From: Tepidanaerobacter syntrophicus
GTDB lineage: Bacteria; Bacillota; Thermosediminibacteria; Thermosediminibacterales; Tepidanaerobacteraceae
Direction: 5' to 3'
Assembly: GCF_001485475.2 (NCBI RefSeq)
Contig: NZ_DF977003.1
Span: 372,001-436,000 of the forward strand
DNA: 64,000 bases
The first letter of the stretch is position 1, and each line of letters begins with the position of its first letter. Under the pieces are notes generated by a model. The model saw only the letters and a list, made by a program, of their open reading frames with translations, had not been told where the DNA came from and ran no database searches. Shown one piece after another: positions 8,001 through 17,330 of the stretch. The position numbers were made by a program, and so were the translations under genes.

Positions 8001-9077
8001 TTGAGATATAAATTAAAATATTCAGGCCAAAGCCTGATAAAATATATTAAATCAAATAAAGCCCAAGCATTGTTTTTAATAGCAATCTTTTTAGTTTTGA
8101 TTATAGCAATTTGGTTTAAAATTTCACTTTCTCCAAAAGACCCATCAAATAAGGCAGCCGTCGAATTCGAGGTAAAGAAAGGTGAAACAGCACAAGAACT
8201 AGCACTAAACTTGCAAAGTAAAGGCTTAATAAAGAATGATACAATTTTTATTCTTTATGCGAAAATAAAGGGGCTGGATATAAAGATAAAAAGTGGAAGA
8301 TATTATTTAAGTCCCTCTATGACCGTCGGGGAAATCTTAAATAAGTTAATAGATGAAAAAAATTCAATTAATGATGTTCGAGTTACAATTCCTGAGGGAA
8401 GCACTTTAAAAGACATTGCCAACATATTAAAAGATAAGGGCTTGATTAATGATACAGCTGAATTTATCAGCTATGCTAAGGCGCAAAATTTTAAGGATAA
8501 GTACGACTTTCTTAAAGATTTTCCACAAGATGCTACTCTGGAAGGATTTCTATTTCCTGACACCTATTTTTTGCCTAAGGACAGAAGCGTGGAGTTTTAT
8601 ATCGATGTGTTTTTAAAGCAATTTGAGAAAATATATAAAACTGAATTGTCTGGAATATTAGAAGAAAAATATCCTAAGTATAGCATATACCAAATAGTTA
8701 CATTAGCATCTATAGTAGAAAAAGAAGCAAAACTTGAAAGTGAAAGGCCGATAATTGCAGCAGTATTTTACAACCGACTTGAAAAGGGGATGCCCTTGCA
8801 GTCTTGCGCAACAATAGAGTTTTTGTTAGATGAACACAAGGAGAAGCTTTCCTTTGACGACCTTAAGATAAATTCGCCATACAACACTTATAAAAATACA
8901 GGCTTGCCTCCTGGACCAATAGGAGCACCTGGACTTTCATCGCTACTTGCAACAATTTCTCCTGCAAATGTTGATTATCTTTACTTTGTAGCAAAAGGCG
9001 ACGGTTCGCATATATTTACTAAAACATATGCAGATCATTTAAACGCTCAAGAGAAGATTGAAAGTAGCAATAACTAA
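8001..9077 (+). CDS. mltG: Endolytic murein transglycosylase MltG (YceG)
   Basis: MltG cleaves nascent peptidoglycan strands at the membrane, terminating glycan elongation. The protein has a basic N-terminus, one transmembrane helix (about 30-50), LysM-like repeats, and the YceG catalytic domain. The catalytic Glu is in LASIVEKEAKLE, and the family signatures PLQSCATIEFLL, NTGLPPGPIGAPG and ATISPANVDYLYFV follow. TTG 8001 is preferred because the AGAGGTG site at 7986-7991 overlaps an in-frame GTG at 7989. Confidence 0.93.
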   Translation: MRYKLKYSGQSLIKYIKSNKAQALFLIAIFLVLIIAIWFKISLSPKDPSNKAAVEFEVKKGETAQELALNLQSKGLIKNDTIFILYAKIKGLDIKIKSGRYYLSPSMTVGEILNKLIDEKNSINDVRVTIPEGSTLKDIANILKDKGLINDTAEFISYAKAQNFKDKYDFLKDFPQDATLEGFLFPDTYFLPKDRSVEFYIDVFLKQFEKIYKTELSGILEEKYPKYSIYQIVTLASIVEKEAKLESERPIIAAVFYNRLEKGMPLQSCATIEFLLDEHKEKLSFDDLKINSPYNTYKNTGLPPGPIGAPGLSSLLATISPANVDYLYFVAKGDGSHIFTKTYADHLNAQEKIESSNN

Positions 9078-9104
9078 ACATAAATTTTTTTATGAGGAAT
9101 GATT

Positions 9105-9623
9105 ATGCTAGAGCTATTTTGCCCTGATCTTTATATCGAAAATATCTATAAATTAGATTTAAACTATTTAAAGAAAAAAAATATCAGAGGAATACTTATA
9201 GACATTGACAATACTCTACTTCCGTGGAATTCAGCAGATATTGACAATAAGCTGATAAATTGGGTGAATTTATGTAAAGAAGAGGGATTCCTTCTATGCA
9301 TTATTTCTAACAATACTGCAAGCCGCATAAGAGTGTGTGCGAATAAGCTGGGGATTCCCGCAGTATCAGGCCACTATAAGCCGCTTAAAAGAGCTTTTAA
9401 GGAAGGCTTGAATATACTAGGTACTAAGCCGGAAGAAACGGCAGCTATTGGCGATCAAATATTTACCGATATTTTAGGCGCAAAACGCAGTGGGCTATTT
9501 GCAATTTTAGTAAAGCCGATAGGCGATAAGGAATTTTTTGGAACTAAGATTATCCGAAAATTTGAAGGCCTAATCTTAAAATATATGGAAAGGAAGAATC
9601 TGATTTTTCTTAATCGGTATTAA
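9105..9623 (+). CDS. YqeG-family HAD IIIA-type phosphatase
   Basis: The protein (about 172 aa) has HAD motif I as LIDIDNTLLPW (two Asp), motif II ISNN and motif III/IV IGDQIFTDILGAKR, matching the YqeG/GEP4 branch of HAD phosphatases. Eukaryotic GEP4 dephosphorylates phosphatidylglycerophosphate; the bacterial substrate is less certain. ATG 9105 is favoured over ATG 9099 because of the TGAGGAA site. In many Firmicutes yqeG precedes aroE; here it is followed by pilus genes. Confidence 0.88.
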   Translation: MLELFCPDLYIENIYKLDLNYLKKKNIRGILIDIDNTLLPWNSADIDNKLINWVNLCKEEGFLLCIISNNTASRIRVCANKLGIPAVSGHYKPLKRAFKEGLNILGTKPEETAAIGDQIFTDILGAKRSGLFAILVKPIGDKEFFGTKIIRKFEGLILKYMERKNLIFLNRY

Positions 9624-9648
9624 TATAAATTAGAGGAGCGAGGCTGTA

Positions 9649-11289
9649 GTGACGGGTGGAAAAAGACTCGAGGATTTTTTATCAGAAAAGGGTTATATTA
9701 CGACAGCCGAATTGAAAAAGATTAAAAAAATACAACTTTCGAACGGCAAAAGATTAAGTGAAGTAATCGCAGATGAAGATTTGATTTCCGAGGGAAAATT
9801 AGCTGAAATTTTAGCAATTGCTACAGGGATACCGCAAGTGAGCTTAAGCAGGCTTTATATCAGTCAAAATGTAATTGACTTGGTGCCTGAAGATATTGCC
9901 AGAAAACATACTATCTTACCTATTGAAAAAGATGGCAACTCTTTAGTAATAGCAGTAAGTGACCCTTACAATATATTTGCCGTAGATGATGTAAAATTTG
10001 CCAGCGGCTGCGATATTAGAATTGTTATAGCATCAAAAACTGAAATACAAAAAGCCATAGATACTTATTACAAATCATATTCTAATTTTAAAATCAAAGA
10101 AACAGCACATACCAAAAAAGAGCTAAAGGATGCTGAAAAAGTTCCTGTTGTAAAACTGGTAGATACCATAATATACCAAGCAGTCAAAAAGAACGCCAGC
10201 GATATTCATATTGAACCTCAAGAAAAGAATGTTCGTATAAGATATAGAGTTGACGGAGAGCTTGTTTCAGTAATGTTCTTTGATAAAATCTTACTGCAAT
10301 CAGTGATAGCAAGAATTAAGATAATGGCAAAGCTTGACATTACAAAAAAGAGGATTCCCCAAGATGGAAGCTTTAATTTAGAAATAGACGACAATCTGAT
10401 TGATATAAGGGTATCCACTATTCCTACAACAAAAGGCGAGAAAGCTGTTCTTAGAATATTAAATCGCGACAAGTTTTTGCGAAATATAGATCAGCTTGGA
10501 TTTAGCGATAGACAAAAAGAGCAGATTTACAGAATGTTGAGTTTTCCTTATGGCATGATTCTAGTATGCGGACCTACCGGGTGCGGTAAAACTACAACTC
10601 TTTATTCTATGATAAATTATTTAAATAAGCCAAATCAAAATATAGTTACATTGGAAGATCCGGTAGAATATGCACTTTCCGGCATCAACCAAATACAGAT
10701 TAATCCTAAAAGCGGAATAACCTTTGCCACAGGTTTGAGAGCTATTCTAAGGCAAGACCCAAATATCATCATGGTCGGAGAGATAAGAGATAAAGAAACG
10801 GCGGATATTGCAGTTAGAGCAGCACTCACCGGCCACCTTGTTTTTTCTACGTTACATACAAATAATGCATTAGGAGCTATTACCAGACTTTTAGATATGG
10901 GGGTAGAATCTTATCTTCTGGCTTCATGCCTTGTAGGAGTTATTTCGCAGCGATTAGTTCGCAAAATTTGTCCCATATGCAAAGAAAAGTTCAAGGCATC
11001 AAAATATGAAGCATCTTATCTGGATATAAATGATAATAAAGAGCATTACATCTTTAAGGGAAAAGAATGCGAGGCTTGTAATTTTACGGGTTATAAAGGC
11101 CGGACAGTAGTCGGAGAGATTTTTGAAGTTTCATCTCCTTATCGGGAACTCATATCAAAAAGGGCAACTTTGAAAGAAATTGAAAGTTTATTATATGCTA
11201 ATGGCTATGATTCAATGGAATCTAGCGCAGCATCATTAGTTAAAAATGGTATTACCACGCTCGAAGAAATGATGCGTGTTGTCTTTTGA
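9649..11289 (+). CDS. Type II secretion/type IV pilus assembly ATPase (GspE/PilB)
   Basis: This 546-aa cytoplasmic motor ATPase powers pseudopilus or pilus extension. It has an N-terminal MshEN domain (1-140), then the GspE core. Walker A GPTGCGKT is at 308-315, the Asp box is NIVTLEDPVEY, and Walker B is PNIIMVGEIRD with Glu378. The His box STLHTNNALGAI follows. A tetracysteine zinc site is formed by CPICKE and CEACNFTGYKGR. The GTG start follows GAGGAGCGAGG. It heads the pilus operon and overlaps gspF's upstream region. Confidence 0.94.
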   Translation: MTGGKRLEDFLSEKGYITTAELKKIKKIQLSNGKRLSEVIADEDLISEGKLAEILAIATGIPQVSLSRLYISQNVIDLVPEDIARKHTILPIEKDGNSLVIAVSDPYNIFAVDDVKFASGCDIRIVIASKTEIQKAIDTYYKSYSNFKIKETAHTKKELKDAEKVPVVKLVDTIIYQAVKKNASDIHIEPQEKNVRIRYRVDGELVSVMFFDKILLQSVIARIKIMAKLDITKKRIPQDGSFNLEIDDNLIDIRVSTIPTTKGEKAVLRILNRDKFLRNIDQLGFSDRQKEQIYRMLSFPYGMILVCGPTGCGKTTTLYSMINYLNKPNQNIVTLEDPVEYALSGINQIQINPKSGITFATGLRAILRQDPNIIMVGEIRDKETADIAVRAALTGHLVFSTLHTNNALGAITRLLDMGVESYLLASCLVGVISQRLVRKICPICKEKFKASKYEASYLDINDNKEHYIFKGKECEACNFTGYKGRTVVGEIFEVSSPYRELISKRATLKEIESLLYANGYDSMESSAASLVKNGITTLEEMMRVVF

Positions 11290-11305
11290 TAAAGGATGGA
11301 TAATA

Positions 11306-12511
11306 ATGTCACTTTACTATTATAAAGGCAAAAATTTTGCCGGCAGCAAGACAATTGGCATGGTAGAGGCAGAAAGCGATTACGCAGTTGCAAAAAAGAT
11401 AAAAAACGACGGTTACATACCTGTTAAGATTAAAAGCATAGACAAAAACAGTTTTATATATATTTTAGCAGCTCTTTTTAATAGAATAACTTTTTTTGAA
11501 CTTGCAATATTTTGCAGACACCTTGCAATTATGCTCGATTCAGGTGTTAGTATTGTAGAAAGCCTTAGCTCTATAGCAAAACAGACAAAAAATAGTAAAT
11601 TGCACAAGATTATTATGAATATAAGCCGACAAGTAGAGCGCGGCAGCTCCCTTTCTGACTCCTGCAAAAACTACCCATATGCATTTTCTGATGTTTTCAT
11701 TTCCGCTATTGAAGCCGGGGAGATATCAGGAAATTTAAGCGAGGCGTTACAGTTATTATCTGAATATTATTCAAGTAATTCAAAGCAAAGTGAGAAAATA
11801 AAAAACGCACTGACATACCCTGCAATATTAGGCGTTGCATCAATCGGGACAATCATTTTCCTATCAACCAAAGTTTTGCCGGTCTACGCTAACATATTTT
11901 CATCGGCCGGAGTGCAACTACCTAGAGTTACTCGGATTCTTATATCGGTAAGTTCAAATATGGTAGAATTTTGCTTGGGCATCCTTATTTTTTTATCTTC
12001 AATATTTTTTATTACTCTGCAATCCAAGAAGTCGTTTTCTATTGCATGCCGTATAGATGAATTAAAACTTTCAATTCCTTTGATAGGTAAGCTCATAAAA
12101 AACGAAACCTCTGCGCAGGTAATAAAGCTGCTAAATATTTTGGTATCTAGTGGAATACCTATTTTAAAAGCACTGGAAATTTCAATGGGCACTGTAAAGA
12201 ATCAGTTTATTAAAAAAGAGCTATATGCCGTATGGGAGGGGCTGAAACAAGGGAAAAATTTAGCCGGTCTCATGCCTGATAATATTTTTTCTCCCCTGGC
12301 ATTAGAAATGATATTTATAGGGGAGGAATCAGGGAATCTTGCAGAAATGCTAGATAAAGCAGCCTCTTTTTACGAAGAGGAAGTTAAGATCCTTTCCGAC
12401 AAGATAACTGTCCTTATTGAACCTGTAATGATAATATTTATGACGATTTTAGTCTCATTTATAGTGATTTCGGTTGTAATTCCCATGTTTGATGTTTACA
12501 ATTTATTTTAA
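11306..12511 (+). CDS. Type II secretion/type IV pilus inner-membrane platform protein (GspF/PilC)
   Basis: The 401-aa protein has two copies of the T2SSF domain: FFELAIFCRHLAIMLDSGVS near 65-85 and SAQVIKLLNILVSSGIP near 270. Three membrane helices follow the usual pattern, the last at the C-terminus. It forms the platform coupled to the GspE motor. ATG 11306 follows AAAGGATGG; the longer frame from 11276 would overlap gspE and is less likely. Confidence 0.92.
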   Translation: MSLYYYKGKNFAGSKTIGMVEAESDYAVAKKIKNDGYIPVKIKSIDKNSFIYILAALFNRITFFELAIFCRHLAIMLDSGVSIVESLSSIAKQTKNSKLHKIIMNISRQVERGSSLSDSCKNYPYAFSDVFISAIEAGEISGNLSEALQLLSEYYSSNSKQSEKIKNALTYPAILGVASIGTIIFLSTKVLPVYANIFSSAGVQLPRVTRILISVSSNMVEFCLGILIFLSSIFFITLQSKKSFSIACRIDELKLSIPLIGKLIKNETSAQVIKLLNILVSSGIPILKALEISMGTVKNQFIKKELYAVWEGLKQGKNLAGLMPDNIFSPLALEMIFIGEESGNLAEMLDKAASFYEEEVKILSDKITVLIEPVMIIFMTILVSFIVISVVIPMFDVYNLF

Positions 12512-12536
12512 AGGGGGGGTTTTAAACGAATTACAA

Positions 12537-13001
12537 ATGATATATGACTATAAAGATTGCAGAGGATATACTTTAATTGAATTAGTTGTTGTCATATCAT
12601 TACTCGGATTATTGGCCGGTATAGCACTTCCTGATTTTAAGAAAAACGCCGCAAATTCTGATCTTAAAACAGCTGCTTTTGAACTTGCAGAAAACATTCG
12701 CCTAGCACAGCAAAAATCTATGGTCGAAGGCATACCATATAAAATAGTAATAGACCTGGAACGTGGAGATAATTATCAAATACTTGCCGGCAAATACGGT
12801 AAATTTGTAAAACTACCGAAAAATGTAATTTTTAGCTGGACCAGCTATACAAATGTCGGCAAAACTATAATATTTGGCCCATCGGGAGCGCCTAATCAAG
12901 GAGGCACCATAGCACTGACAAATGGAGATGATACAATTTATGTAATAGTTTCTGTAGCAACAGGGAGGGTGAGAATTGATAAAATACCTCCAAGAATCTA
13001 A
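12537..13001 (+). CDS. Type II secretion-like prepilin (GspG/GspH-like)
   Basis: A class III prepilin signal, CRGYTLIELVVVISLLGLLA, is present near the N-terminus; prepilin peptidase would cut after Gly and leave an N-methylated Tyr with Glu at +5. The rest (about 120 aa) is a soluble GspH-like domain with AENIRLAQQKSMVEGIPY and a FGPSGAPNQGGTI turn. The AAAGGGGGGG site at 12511-12520 lies 16 bases from the ATG, longer than usual, so translation may be weak or coupled to gspF. Confidence 0.85.
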   Translation: MIYDYKDCRGYTLIELVVVISLLGLLAGIALPDFKKNAANSDLKTAAFELAENIRLAQQKSMVEGIPYKIVIDLERGDNYQILAGKYGKFVKLPKNVIFSWTSYTNVGKTIIFGPSGAPNQGGTIALTNGDDTIYVIVSVATGRVRIDKIPPRI

Positions 13002-13356
13002 CGAAAAAGGTTCGACGCTTATCGAAATAATAGTTGCTGTAACACTACTTTCTTTGATGACAATTCCATTTTGCGGACTTTTTTCTCAAAGCGTAAAATC
13101 AAATAGAAGAACAGAGGAGATGATGCTGGCCACGGCTTTGGCGCAAGATACAATAGAGGAGTTAAAATCGTTTTCTTTTGAGGAACTGCTTAAAAAACTT
13201 ACGTATCAACAAAAAGACATTGTAAAATTAGATAATTATAGTTTTGCACGAAGCATAAAATATCTGGTAAAAAATGAAAATCTGTTGATGATAACTGTAA
13301 CAATAAAGGGAGATAACCAGGAGGTAGAAGTTGCAACATATCGGGGAAAATACTGA
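12976..13356 (+). CDS. Prepilin-type pseudopilin (GspI/PilV-like)
   Basis: The 126-aa protein has the prepilin motif EKGSTLIEIIVAVTLLSLMT with cleavage expected after Gly and Glu at +5. A short body follows with the GspI-type AQDTIEELKSFSFEELL. TTG 12976 follows GGAGGGTG and overlaps the preceding gene by 26 bp, showing coupled translation. It is the second of three minor pilins. Confidence 0.83.
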   Translation: MIKYLQESNEKGSTLIEIIVAVTLLSLMTIPFCGLFSQSVKSNRRTEEMMLATALAQDTIEELKSFSFEELLKKLTYQQKDIVKLDNYSFARSIKYLVKNENLLMITVTIKGDNQEVEVATYRGKY

Positions 13357-13792
13357 CAGCAGAGATGGTTTTACTCTTATTGAACTTATTCTTTCTTTAG
13401 GACTTTTAAGCCTTGTGCTTACCACGGCTTTTATGCTTTACAGCAGCGGACAAAAGTCCTACGATAGCGAAAATGCCAAGATTTTTGACAGTCAAAATAT
13501 CAGACAAGCCTTTTTGTGGCTTTCAACTACCGTAAAGCAGGCCAAAACCATTGAGTCACTATCGGAAAATGAGATAAAAATAATAAGCGGCAGTGGCGAG
13601 AAAATTATATATTACTTTAGTAATGGAGTGCTTTATCGAAAAAAGAACAATGGAGTAAATCCTGTGGCTGAATTAGGCCAAGTAAGTTTTAGTCGATCAG
13701 GAAAACATTCTGTAGAAATTTTTTTAAAAGCGAAAAACAGCAATTCTGTGTTAACAACAAAACTTACGCCTTTTGGCTTATGGGTAAATTAA
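13331..13792 (+). CDS. Prepilin-type pseudopilin (GspJ/PilW-like)
   Basis: The 153-aa protein has the prepilin signal RDGFTLIELILSLGLLSLVL (cleavage after Gly, Glu at +5). A GspJ-like body follows with QNIRQAFLWLSTTVKQA and KIIYYFSNGVLYRKK. TTG 13331 follows AGGAGGTAG and overlaps the preceding gene by 26 bp. Three consecutive overlapping minor pilins fit a GspH-I-J tip complex; no larger major pilin gene is visible here. Confidence 0.83.
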   Translation: MQHIGENTDSRDGFTLIELILSLGLLSLVLTTAFMLYSSGQKSYDSENAKIFDSQNIRQAFLWLSTTVKQAKTIESLSENEIKIISGSGEKIIYYFSNGVLYRKKNNGVNPVAELGQVSFSRSGKHSVEIFLKAKNSNSVLTTKLTPFGLWVN

Positions 13793-13840
13793 AAAGTTCT
13801 TAAAAAGTAATCTTATTCTAGTATAAGGGGTATTGATAAA

Positions 13841-14122
13841 ATGGAGCAAAATAGCGAATTCAAGTTAAAAAACTATATGGAAGATATCGTTGCTTTACTT
13901 TTAGAAGAGCTTATGAGAGATAGGGATATTTGCAAGTGCGAGCATTGCCGTCTTGATATTATGGCCATTGCGTTAAATAATTTGCCGACAAAGTATGTGG
14001 TAACTAAGAAAGGCGAAGTATATGCCAAAACAGATCTTTTAAATAGGCAATACCGCACTGATGTTATTATACAGCTGCTAAAAGCAATGGATATTGTTTC
14101 CAGGAACCCACATCATGAGTAA
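13841..14122 (+). CDS. ComFB-family late competence development protein
   Basis: The 93-aa protein matches ComFB: LKNYMEDIVALLLEELM near the N-terminus, then CKCEHCRLDIMAIALNNLPTKY and GEVYAKTDLLNRQY. The Cys residues (CKCEHC) suggest a metal site. ComFB lies in the late competence operon of Bacillus but its role is not settled; in cyanobacteria related domains bind cyclic dinucleotides and control pili. Placement inside this pilus operon fits a regulatory role. Confidence 0.85.
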   Translation: MEQNSEFKLKNYMEDIVALLLEELMRDRDICKCEHCRLDIMAIALNNLPTKYVVTKKGEVYAKTDLLNRQYRTDVIIQLLKAMDIVSRNPHHE

Positions 14123-14134
14123 GGAGTTTTATCA

Positions 14135-15067
14135 ATGCTGCAAAGTTCGCTACATACAGGAATAGACATTGGAGCAAAAGATATAAAAATTGCAAATGTA
14201 ACAATAAACAGAAGATCATATTTCGTCAAGAACTTTTATAAAATAGAAAATCCGATTGGCAAACTAATTCCGGAAACTCCATTGGAAAAGAGCATTATGA
14301 ATAAATGCTTTATAGAAATAAAAGACATATTTTCCGGAAAAATTATTATTGGAATTTCGAGTAAGTATGCTCTCTTTCGGCAGATTCAATTGCCGCGCCT
14401 TAGTAAGAGAGAATTAAAAGAGGCTATATTTTGGGAAACTCAAGAGTTTTTGGCAACTTTTGGCATGAAATTTATCAGCGATTATGAGGTTTTATACCAC
14501 GGCAAAAATACTTGCAGTATATTAATAGCAGCAGTGCCGGAAGGCATAGCAAAAAATTATGCCAAGATTGCTTTAGACGCCGGTATTTTTCCAAATTCCC
14601 TAGATGTATATCCTCTTGCAAATGCTTGTGTAATTCAGGTTCAAAAAAATTATGACCCAATTGCTATAATTGATTTGGATTTTGATTATAGCGAAATAAC
14701 GATTTTAAATGACGGGGAAATTATTCTAGTAAGAAACCTTGATTTTTTTAATATAAACGAAGCTGATAAGCAAGCTGATTGGGAAAACATAGATTCTTTT
14801 CCTATGTCATATAAAAATTTTATAATTGAAATCTCAAGGACTTTCGAATTTTATATGCGAAATGGCGGGCAAAAAATTGAAAAAATAGTTATTGCGGGAG
14901 AAGGAAGCAAATCAAAGTACTGTAAGGCCGTACTTGAAAAACACTTTCATGTTGAAGTTTTTATGGGAGCGGAATTTGCAGTAGACCATATTTCCGCAAA
15001 CATAAAGTTAAATTCTGATATATTAGATTATTTCAGTGCAATCGGTCTTGCGTTAAGAGGTAGGTAA
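14135..15067 (+). CDS. pilM: Type IV pilus assembly protein PilM
   Basis: The 310-aa protein has the actin/FtsA-like fold of PilM: TGIDIGAKDIKIANV as phosphate-1 motif, RQIQLPRLSKRELKEAIFWE, and SLDVYPLANA. The later AIIDLDFDYSEITILNDGE is phosphate 2 and IVIAGEGSKSKY is the adenosine motif. PilM is cytoplasmic and binds the N-terminus of PilN to link the PilNO complex to the motor. It is followed 1 base later by pilN. Confidence 0.9.
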   Translation: MLQSSLHTGIDIGAKDIKIANVTINRRSYFVKNFYKIENPIGKLIPETPLEKSIMNKCFIEIKDIFSGKIIIGISSKYALFRQIQLPRLSKRELKEAIFWETQEFLATFGMKFISDYEVLYHGKNTCSILIAAVPEGIAKNYAKIALDAGIFPNSLDVYPLANACVIQVQKNYDPIAIIDLDFDYSEITILNDGEIILVRNLDFFNINEADKQADWENIDSFPMSYKNFIIEISRTFEFYMRNGGQKIEKIVIAGEGSKSKYCKAVLEKHFHVEVFMGAEFAVDHISANIKLNSDILDYFSAIGLALRGR

Positions 15068-15068
15068 A

Positions 15069-15605
15069 ATGCACAAGTTAAATCTTATGCCATCAGAAAT
15101 GTTAACAAAAATGTCTAGAAAAACTCGCCGCCCAATTTTTGTTTTCGGAGCATGCATTTTTATTTTATTGTTCCTGTCTTCTACCGTTCTCATAAATAGA
15201 TCTAACGATTTGCTCAAAGAGGAAATTAGAAGTGTTCATAAAGACATCCTGGAGATTAAAAAAACTGGAGAATTTGAACTTACGCCAGAGGATTTAAATA
15301 AAAGACAAAATGCATACAAAGATTTGTCTAAAACCAAAATATATTATGCCCGCAAAATAGATGAGCTTGTAAAAGTGGTACCTGATAGTGTTTCCATAAT
15401 TTCCTTAAAAGCCGGTGAAGACAGATTGCTCAACTTCTATTGCCATGCTGTTGATAACGCATCTGTGGCAGAAGCTATGGAGAATTTCGCAAATGCCGAA
15501 GATGTTTCAGATATTCAATTAGGATTTGTTCGCCGCCAGGAAGCGAAAAGCGAATTTACGGCAAATTATGATTTTGAATTACTTGTAGAACTTGCTAAGG
15601 ATTGA
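15069..15605 (+). CDS. pilN: PilN-like fimbrial assembly protein
   Basis: The 178-aa protein starts with a short cytoplasmic tail containing LNLMPSEM, the PilM-binding type motif (usually INLLP). One transmembrane helix (about 22-43) follows, then a coiled coil (LLKEEIRSVHKDILEIKK) and a ferredoxin-like periplasmic fold. This is the PilN architecture. Neighbouring pilM and pilO support the call. Confidence 0.85.
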   Translation: MHKLNLMPSEMLTKMSRKTRRPIFVFGACIFILLFLSSTVLINRSNDLLKEEIRSVHKDILEIKKTGEFELTPEDLNKRQNAYKDLSKTKIYYARKIDELVKVVPDSVSIISLKAGEDRLLNFYCHAVDNASVAEAMENFANAEDVSDIQLGFVRRQEAKSEFTANYDFELLVELAKD

Positions 15606-15606
15606 T

Positions 15607-16161
15607 TTGCAATTGAAATTTAAATTTTTAAGTTTAAAGAAATATCTTAAAAGATCTGAAGACAACCTGGTAGTTTTGACAACCATTTGCCTTCTTGTAT
15701 GTGCATTTTATTTTGTGCTATATCCGAAATTGATAAGGAATCGAGACTTAAAATCACAACTGGAAGAAGCTTTAAACACTAAAACAGAGTACATTAATAT
15801 CTATGAAAACGATGCACACTTAGCTCAAAAAGCTGAAAAATGCATCCCTAAAAATAAGGAGATTCCTAAGTTTCTCAAGGACATCGAAAGATGGAGCAAC
15901 GATAAGCAGGTAAAGATAGTTTCGATTTACCCAGACCAGACAAGAATAGAACACATAGGGAATTCCGAAATAAATGTTATTCCTATAGAAATTAGCGCCG
16001 AAGGCATTTACGAGGTTTTGCTGGAATTTTTAGATGAGATGGAGAACTATTCTAGATTCTTAAAGGTTGAAGAATTAAGCTTGGAGGCTATTGATAGTCT
16101 GCCGCTTGATTCATTTACATTATGCAAACTTACCGCAAGAATAAGCCTTTATTATCTTTGA
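15607..16161 (+). CDS. pilO: PilO-like inner-membrane alignment protein
   Basis: The protein (about 184 aa) has one N-terminal transmembrane helix (LVVLTTICLLVCAFYFVLYP), a coiled coil and a PilO-type C-terminal fold (IPKFLKDIERWSNDKQVKIV, VLLEFLDEMENYSRFLKVEE). TTG 15607, just after the pilN stop and 5 bases after AAGGA, is preferred; a TTG at 15592 inside pilN is possible. It closes the pilus operon. Prepilin peptidase, retraction ATPase and major pilin are not in the window. Confidence 0.82.
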   Translation: MQLKFKFLSLKKYLKRSEDNLVVLTTICLLVCAFYFVLYPKLIRNRDLKSQLEEALNTKTEYINIYENDAHLAQKAEKCIPKNKEIPKFLKDIERWSNDKQVKIVSIYPDQTRIEHIGNSEINVIPIEISAEGIYEVLLEFLDEMENYSRFLKVEELSLEAIDSLPLDSFTLCKLTARISLYYL

Positions 16162-16297
16162 ATATAACTTAAAACCTATATTCAAACAAACTAAAATATG
16201 ATATATTATTAAATGACAAAGTCACAGATATGATTCTTGTTATGCTGCAAAAGCTAATTTGCAAAATGTGCTATAGTCAAAAGTGGAGGTGCTTTAC

Positions 16298-16855
16298 TTG
16301 ATATCAACTAATGATTTAAGAACCGGTGTTACTGTAGAGATTGACGGAGAAGTGTATACAGTAGTAGATTTTCAACATGTAAAACCAGGAAAAGGCGCTG
16401 CTTTCGTCAGGACAAAAATCAAAAATGTTAAGACGGGACAAGTCTTTGAAAAAACTTTTAGAGCAGGCGAAAAACTTAACCGAGCTATAATAGAAAGAAA
16501 AAATATGCAGTATTTGTATTCCGAAGGCGATGTATATCACTTTATGGATACAAAAACCTTTGAGCAGGTTCCGCTTACAAAGGACCAATTAGGTGATGCG
16601 GTTAATTATTTAAAGGAAAATATGGAGGTTGTTGTAACTTTTTATGACGGAGCTCCTATAGGAGTTGAAATGCCAACTTTTGTTGAGCTTACGGTCACTC
16701 AGACAGAACCTGGGTTCAAAGGAGATACAGCAACAGGCGGTTCTAAGCCTGCAACCCTTGAAACTGGAGCAGTAGTCCAGGTGCCGCTTTTTATTGAGAT
16801 CGGCGATGTTGTAAGGATAGATACGAGAACAGGAGAATACTTAAGTAGAGTATAA
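16298..16855 (+). CDS. efp: Translation elongation factor P
   Basis: EF-P relieves ribosome stalling at polyproline stretches. The 185-aa protein has the three beta-barrel domains: the KOW-like start [18 protein letters not shown], the tip loop [14 protein letters not shown] with the Lys that is modified in other species, and the C-terminal [20 protein letters not shown] 16298 gives the usual EF-P N-terminus and follows GTGGAGGTG. The modification genes epmA/ymfI are not seen here. Confidence 0.95.
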   Translation: MISTNDLRTGVTVEIDGEVYTVVDFQHVKPGKGAAFVRTKIKNVKTGQVFEKTFRAGEKLNRAIIERKNMQYLYSEGDVYHFMDTKTFEQVPLTKDQLGDAVNYLKENMEVVVTFYDGAPIGVEMPTFVELTVTQTEPGFKGDTATGGSKPATLETGAVVQVPLFIEIGDVVRIDTRTGEYLSRV

Positions 16856-16876
16856 AAATGAATAGGAGGAATTAAC

Positions 16877-17272
16877 ATGCGTGATGTCAGCTTAAAAGTA
16901 TCTTATTTAAAAGGACTGGTAGATGGTCTTGATATTGAGGATGCAAAAACAAAAAGAGCCATAACAGAAATAATAAATGTAATGAGCGATATAGCAGAAG
17001 CAGTTGATGATCTAGAAGTGATGATGGAAGATACTCAAGAATATATGGAGAGTATTGATGAAGATCTTGGCGAGTTAGAGTCAGAAGTATACGGTGATGA
17101 TGAAGATTACGACGATTATGAGGATGACGAGGACTACGAATTCGATGATGAAGGGTTTATCGAAGTCGATTGTCCAAATTGCCACGAAGTAGTATATATA
17201 GATAAAGATTTTATAGAAGACAATAAAGCAGAATGCCCGAATTGCAACGCAGTAATAGATATAGAGCAGTAA
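16877..17272 (+). CDS. CD1247 N-terminal domain protein with C-terminal zinc ribbon
   Basis: The 131-aa protein has an N-terminal helical domain (VSYLKGLVDGLDIEDAKTKR) typical of a clostridial family named after C. difficile CD1247. A very acidic linker (about 65-100, mainly D, E and Y) follows, then a zinc ribbon with CPNC and CPNC pairs 18 residues apart. It regularly follows efp in Clostridia, as here (21-bp gap, AGGAGG site). Function is unknown. Confidence 0.8.
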   Translation: MRDVSLKVSYLKGLVDGLDIEDAKTKRAITEIINVMSDIAEAVDDLEVMMEDTQEYMESIDEDLGELESEVYGDDEDYDDYEDDEDYEFDDEGFIEVDCPNCHEVVYIDKDFIEDNKAECPNCNAVIDIEQ

Positions 17273-17283
17273 TTTGACCCTCT

Positions 17284-17330
17284 TTAGCAATTTATCTCCC
17301 ATCTTTTATAAGTGGGAGATAAATTGCTAA
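17284..17330. repeat. Perfect 18-bp inverted repeat (palindrome) after the CD1247 gene
   Basis: TTAGCAATTTATCTCCCA (17284-17301) is exactly complementary to 17313-17330 with an 11-nt loop. There is no T run after it, so it is a poor intrinsic terminator for the + strand. It may be a folded end of the IS605-like relic that follows. Confidence 0.7.
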
